Source: Clostridia bacterium (GTDB lineage: Bacteria > Bacillota > Clostridia > Oscillospirales > CAG-382). From it: a stretch of DNA of 64,000 nucleotides. Where the stretch lies: the NCBI GenBank assembly GCA_017429165.1, contig JAFRPL010000036.1, forward strand, positions 75,848-139,847. The letters run 5' to 3'. Below, in pieces: positions 61,913 to 64,000 of the stretch; position 1 is the stretch's first letter, and each line of letters starts with the position of its first letter. The notes beneath the pieces are model-generated. The model made no database searches. It was not told where the DNA came from and saw only the letters and a program-made list of their open reading frames with translations. The translations under genes were made by a program, and so were the position numbers.

Positions 61913-63031
61913 ATGGAAAATACCCTTTTGCGTCTGGAGAACATTTCAGTACGTTTTGACGGAGAACCGATCCTTAACAATATCGATCTCGATATCAAAG
62001 ACAAGGAGTTCGTGACTCTGCTCGGTCCTTCCGGCTGCGGCAAGACCACTACGCTTCGCATAATAGGCGGTTTTGTAACGCCCGATTCCGGTTCGGTCTA
62101 TTTCAACGGCAAGCTTATGAACGACGTTCCCGCTTACCGCCGGCCCGTGAACACCATCTTTCAGAAATACGCTCTGTTCCCGCATCTCAACGTTTACGAA
62201 AACGTGGCGTTCGGCCTGCGCATCCGAAAGCGTTCCGAAAAAGAGATCCGCGAGACCGTCAACGAGATGCTTTCCATAGTCAACCTCAACGGTTTCAATA
62301 AGCGCAGCGTGACCTCGCTTTCGGGCGGTCAGCAGCAGCGCGTCGCCATTGCGCGCGCGCTCGCGGTGAGCCCCAAGCTGCTGCTTCTCGACGAGCCGCT
62401 GGGAGCGCTCGATCTGAAACTACGCAAGGATATGCAGGTGGAACTGAAAAACATCCAGCAGCGCATGGGTATCACTTTCATTTACGTCACTCACGATCAG
62501 GAAGAAGCTCTCTCCATGTCCGACACCGTCGTCGTTATGGATAACGGCAACATCCAGCAGATCGGCACGCCGCTCGATATATACAACGAACCCAAAAACG
62601 CTTTCGTAGCCGATTTCATCGGCGAAAGCAACATACTCGACGGCGTTATGCGCGAAGATTACTGCGTTTCATTCGCCGGTCACACCTTCAAGTGCCTCGA
62701 CAAAGGTTTCGGCGTAAACGAACCGGTCGACGTCGTGGTGCGGCCCGAGGACCTCGACGTCGTGCCCAAGGAGCAGGGAATGCTCGTAGGCGAAGTCACG
62801 TCCGTGACTTTCAAGGGCGTCCATTTTGAGATCATCGTCGATATCCGCGGATTCAAATGGATGATCCAGACCACCGATTATTATCCGGTCGGCAGCACCA
62901 TCGGCCTTACCATGACTCCCGACGATATACACATAATGAAAAAATCGGAATACTCCGGCAAATTCGGCGACTACAGTTCCTACAGCGACGAGATTGACGA
63001 GCTTTCCGAAAACAAAGAGGCGGAAGAATGA
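61913..63031 (+). CDS. potA: Spermidine/putrescine ABC importer ATPase
   Basis: ATPase of the polyamine importer, 372 residues. Walker [10 protein letters not shown] (about residues 38-46), signature [10 protein letters not shown], Walker [13 protein letters not shown] and H-loop VTHDQEEA are complete, and a C-terminal TOBE-type domain follows (from about 240). ATG at 61913 follows GAGGAGG. The next two genes encode PotB and PotC type permeases; the binding protein PotD should follow beyond the window. Confidence 0.95.
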   Translation: MENTLLRLENISVRFDGEPILNNIDLDIKDKEFVTLLGPSGCGKTTTLRIIGGFVTPDSGSVYFNGKLMNDVPAYRRPVNTIFQKYALFPHLNVYENVAFGLRIRKRSEKEIRETVNEMLSIVNLNGFNKRSVTSLSGGQQQRVAIARALAVSPKLLLLDEPLGALDLKLRKDMQVELKNIQQRMGITFIYVTHDQEEALSMSDTVVVMDNGNIQQIGTPLDIYNEPKNAFVADFIGESNILDGVMREDYCVSFAGHTFKCLDKGFGVNEPVDVVVRPEDLDVVPKEQGMLVGEVTSVTFKGVHFEIIVDIRGFKWMIQTTDYYPVGSTIGLTMTPDDIHIMKKSEYSGKFGDYSSYSDEIDELSENKEAEE

Positions 63032-63870
63032 ACAACACGAAGAGAACATGGCTTCAGAAATACGCCGCCTCGCCGTACCTGGTATGGTGCGTCATATTTG
63101 TCATAGCTCCGCTCGCTTTTGTCGTATACTATTCGCTTACCGATGAAAACGGCAGTTTCGGGTTTTCTAACTATGCGCGTATGTTCAACGGCGACACGCT
63201 CCACGTCTTCCTTATCTCGCTTGCATTCGCGTTCGTTTCCACCGTCATCTGCCTTATAATCGCGTATCCGCTCGCATATTATATCACCAAAGCCAAGAAA
63301 AAGCACCAGAACATGCTTCTTATGCTGTTCATGCTGCCTATGTGGATGAACTTCGTGCTGCGCACCTACGCGCTTTCGTTCCTGCTCGAAGATACCGGAC
63401 TTATTAACAGTATCCTTAAATCCATCGGTTTCGGCCAGGTAAAGCTCATTTATACCTCGGGCGCCGTTATACTGGGCATGGTTTATAACTTCCTGCCCTA
63501 TATGCTCCTGCCCATCTACACGGTAATTAGCAAGATCGACAAAAACCTTATAGAAGCTTCCGAAGACCTCGGCTGCAACCGCCTTATGACAATAGGGAAG
63601 ATACTGCTGCCGCTTTCGATCCCCGGCATAGTATCCGGCATAACGATGGTATTCGTGCCGAGCGTTTCGACGTTTTATATCTCGCAGCAGCTCGGCCCTA
63701 CCGACTTTATGCTCATAGGCGACCTTATTGAAAGCCAGATCAAATCGACCGCCGGCGTCTATAACTACGGCTCGGCGATCTCGTTCGTGCTCATGGTGCT
63801 GATCTTCATTTGCATTGCCGTTATGAACCACTTCTCGGACGAAAGCGTGGAAGGAGGTATACTGGTATGA
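63028..63870 (+). CDS. potB: Spermidine/putrescine ABC importer permease PotB
   Basis: Membrane permease of 280 residues with six hydrophobic segments. The EAA loop that contacts the ATPase is [20 protein letters not shown]. It overlaps potA by 4 bases and potC by 4 bases. Confidence 0.94.
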   Translation: MNNTKRTWLQKYAASPYLVWCVIFVIAPLAFVVYYSLTDENGSFGFSNYARMFNGDTLHVFLISLAFAFVSTVICLIIAYPLAYYITKAKKKHQNMLLMLFMLPMWMNFVLRTYALSFLLEDTGLINSILKSIGFGQVKLIYTSGAVILGMVYNFLPYMLLPIYTVISKIDKNLIEASEDLGCNRLMTIGKILLPLSIPGIVSGITMVFVPSVSTFYISQQLGPTDFMLIGDLIESQIKSTAGVYNYGSAISFVLMVLIFICIAVMNHFSDESVEGGILV

Positions 63871-64000
63871 ATAAAGAGCGCAACATTGCGGGAAAAATCT
63901 ATATCGCCGTTATTTTTGTCATACTCTACGCTCCTATCGCGGTAATGATCTTCTTCTCGTTCAACTCTTCAAACAGTATGTCCGAATTCAGCGGCTTTTC
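63867..64000 (+). CDS. potC: Spermidine/putrescine ABC importer permease PotC (3' end outside window)
   Basis: The ATG at 63867 overlaps the potB stop (ATGA) and follows AAGGAGG. The visible 44 codons encode a charged N-terminus, a first transmembrane segment (IYIAVIFVILYAPIAVMIFF) and FNSSNSM, typical of PotC. The gene runs off the window end. Confidence 0.9.
   Translation, partial: MNKERNIAGKIYIAVIFVILYAPIAVMIFFSFNSSNSMSEFSGF

Overview
The window looks like part of a bacterial chromosome from the Firmicutes, class Clostridia, most likely an anaerobic gut-type spore-former or a descendant of one. The support is a sporulation sigma factor of the SigG type, sigma-A promoters of the TTGACA-17-TATAAT kind, strong GGAGG ribosome sites, a guanine riboswitch, a probable ZTP riboswitch and a T-box leader, and clostridial versions of several enzymes (fused PurL of about 1230 residues, AICAR transformylase separated from IMP cyclohydrolase, short HisG with HisZ). 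I saw no rRNA, tRNA, insertion sequence, phage gene or CRISPR array. Genes are tightly packed in long operons on both strands.

Layout. 1-1728: 3' part of an ABC exporter. 1874-9283 (+): a nine-gene histidine operon, hisZGDCBHAF-hisIE. 9330-11216: a YgjV-like membrane protein facing a two-gene purine phosphoribosyltransferase operon across a divergent promoter region with a perfect palindrome. 11320-16680 (+): a guanine riboswitch with terminator, then a BMP-type nucleoside ABC importer. 16753-18210 (-): 4-alpha-glucanotransferase behind a long structured leader. 18471-18716 (-): a small GlsB/YeaQ-type membrane protein. 28875 down to 18872 (-): pyrimidine operon pyrC-carB-pyrK-pyrD-pyrF-pyrE-pyrB-pyrI with a GH32-like glycosidase gene at its end. 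Its leader holds a terminator overlapped by a possible 22-codon leader peptide. 45062 down to 29211 (-): purine and one-carbon operon purE-C-F-M, a formate/nitrite-type channel, purN, IMP cyclohydrolase, AICAR transformylase, purD, purL, glyA, fhs and the ATP-pyrophosphatase part of GMP synthase, behind a probable ZTP riboswitch.

45433-58585: CCA-adding-type nucleotidyltransferase, a lipoprotein and a polysaccharide deacetylase, a small CxxC protein, thrS with a T-box, bioY, a CapA-like lipoprotein with zinc-ribbon-like repeats, a sodium/solute symporter, a UshA-like phosphoesterase, fucO and sigG. 58630-61554 (-): a membrane zinc-ribbon protein with a response regulator and histidine kinase. 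61913-64000 (+): potA, potB and the start of potC.

The genes form a nucleotide and PRPP hub. HisG, PurF, PyrE and the two salvage phosphoribosyltransferases all consume PRPP. HisH/HisF release AICAR, which the purine operon turns into IMP and whose phosphorylated forms a ZTP riboswitch would sense. Formate channel, Fhs and GlyA would supply 10-formyl-THF for PurN and the AICAR transformylase. Three glutamine-dependent steps (CarB, GuaA, PurF) appear here without a normal glutaminase part. The best leads are this glutaminase pattern, the pyr leader, and a hairpin that covers the sigG start codon.
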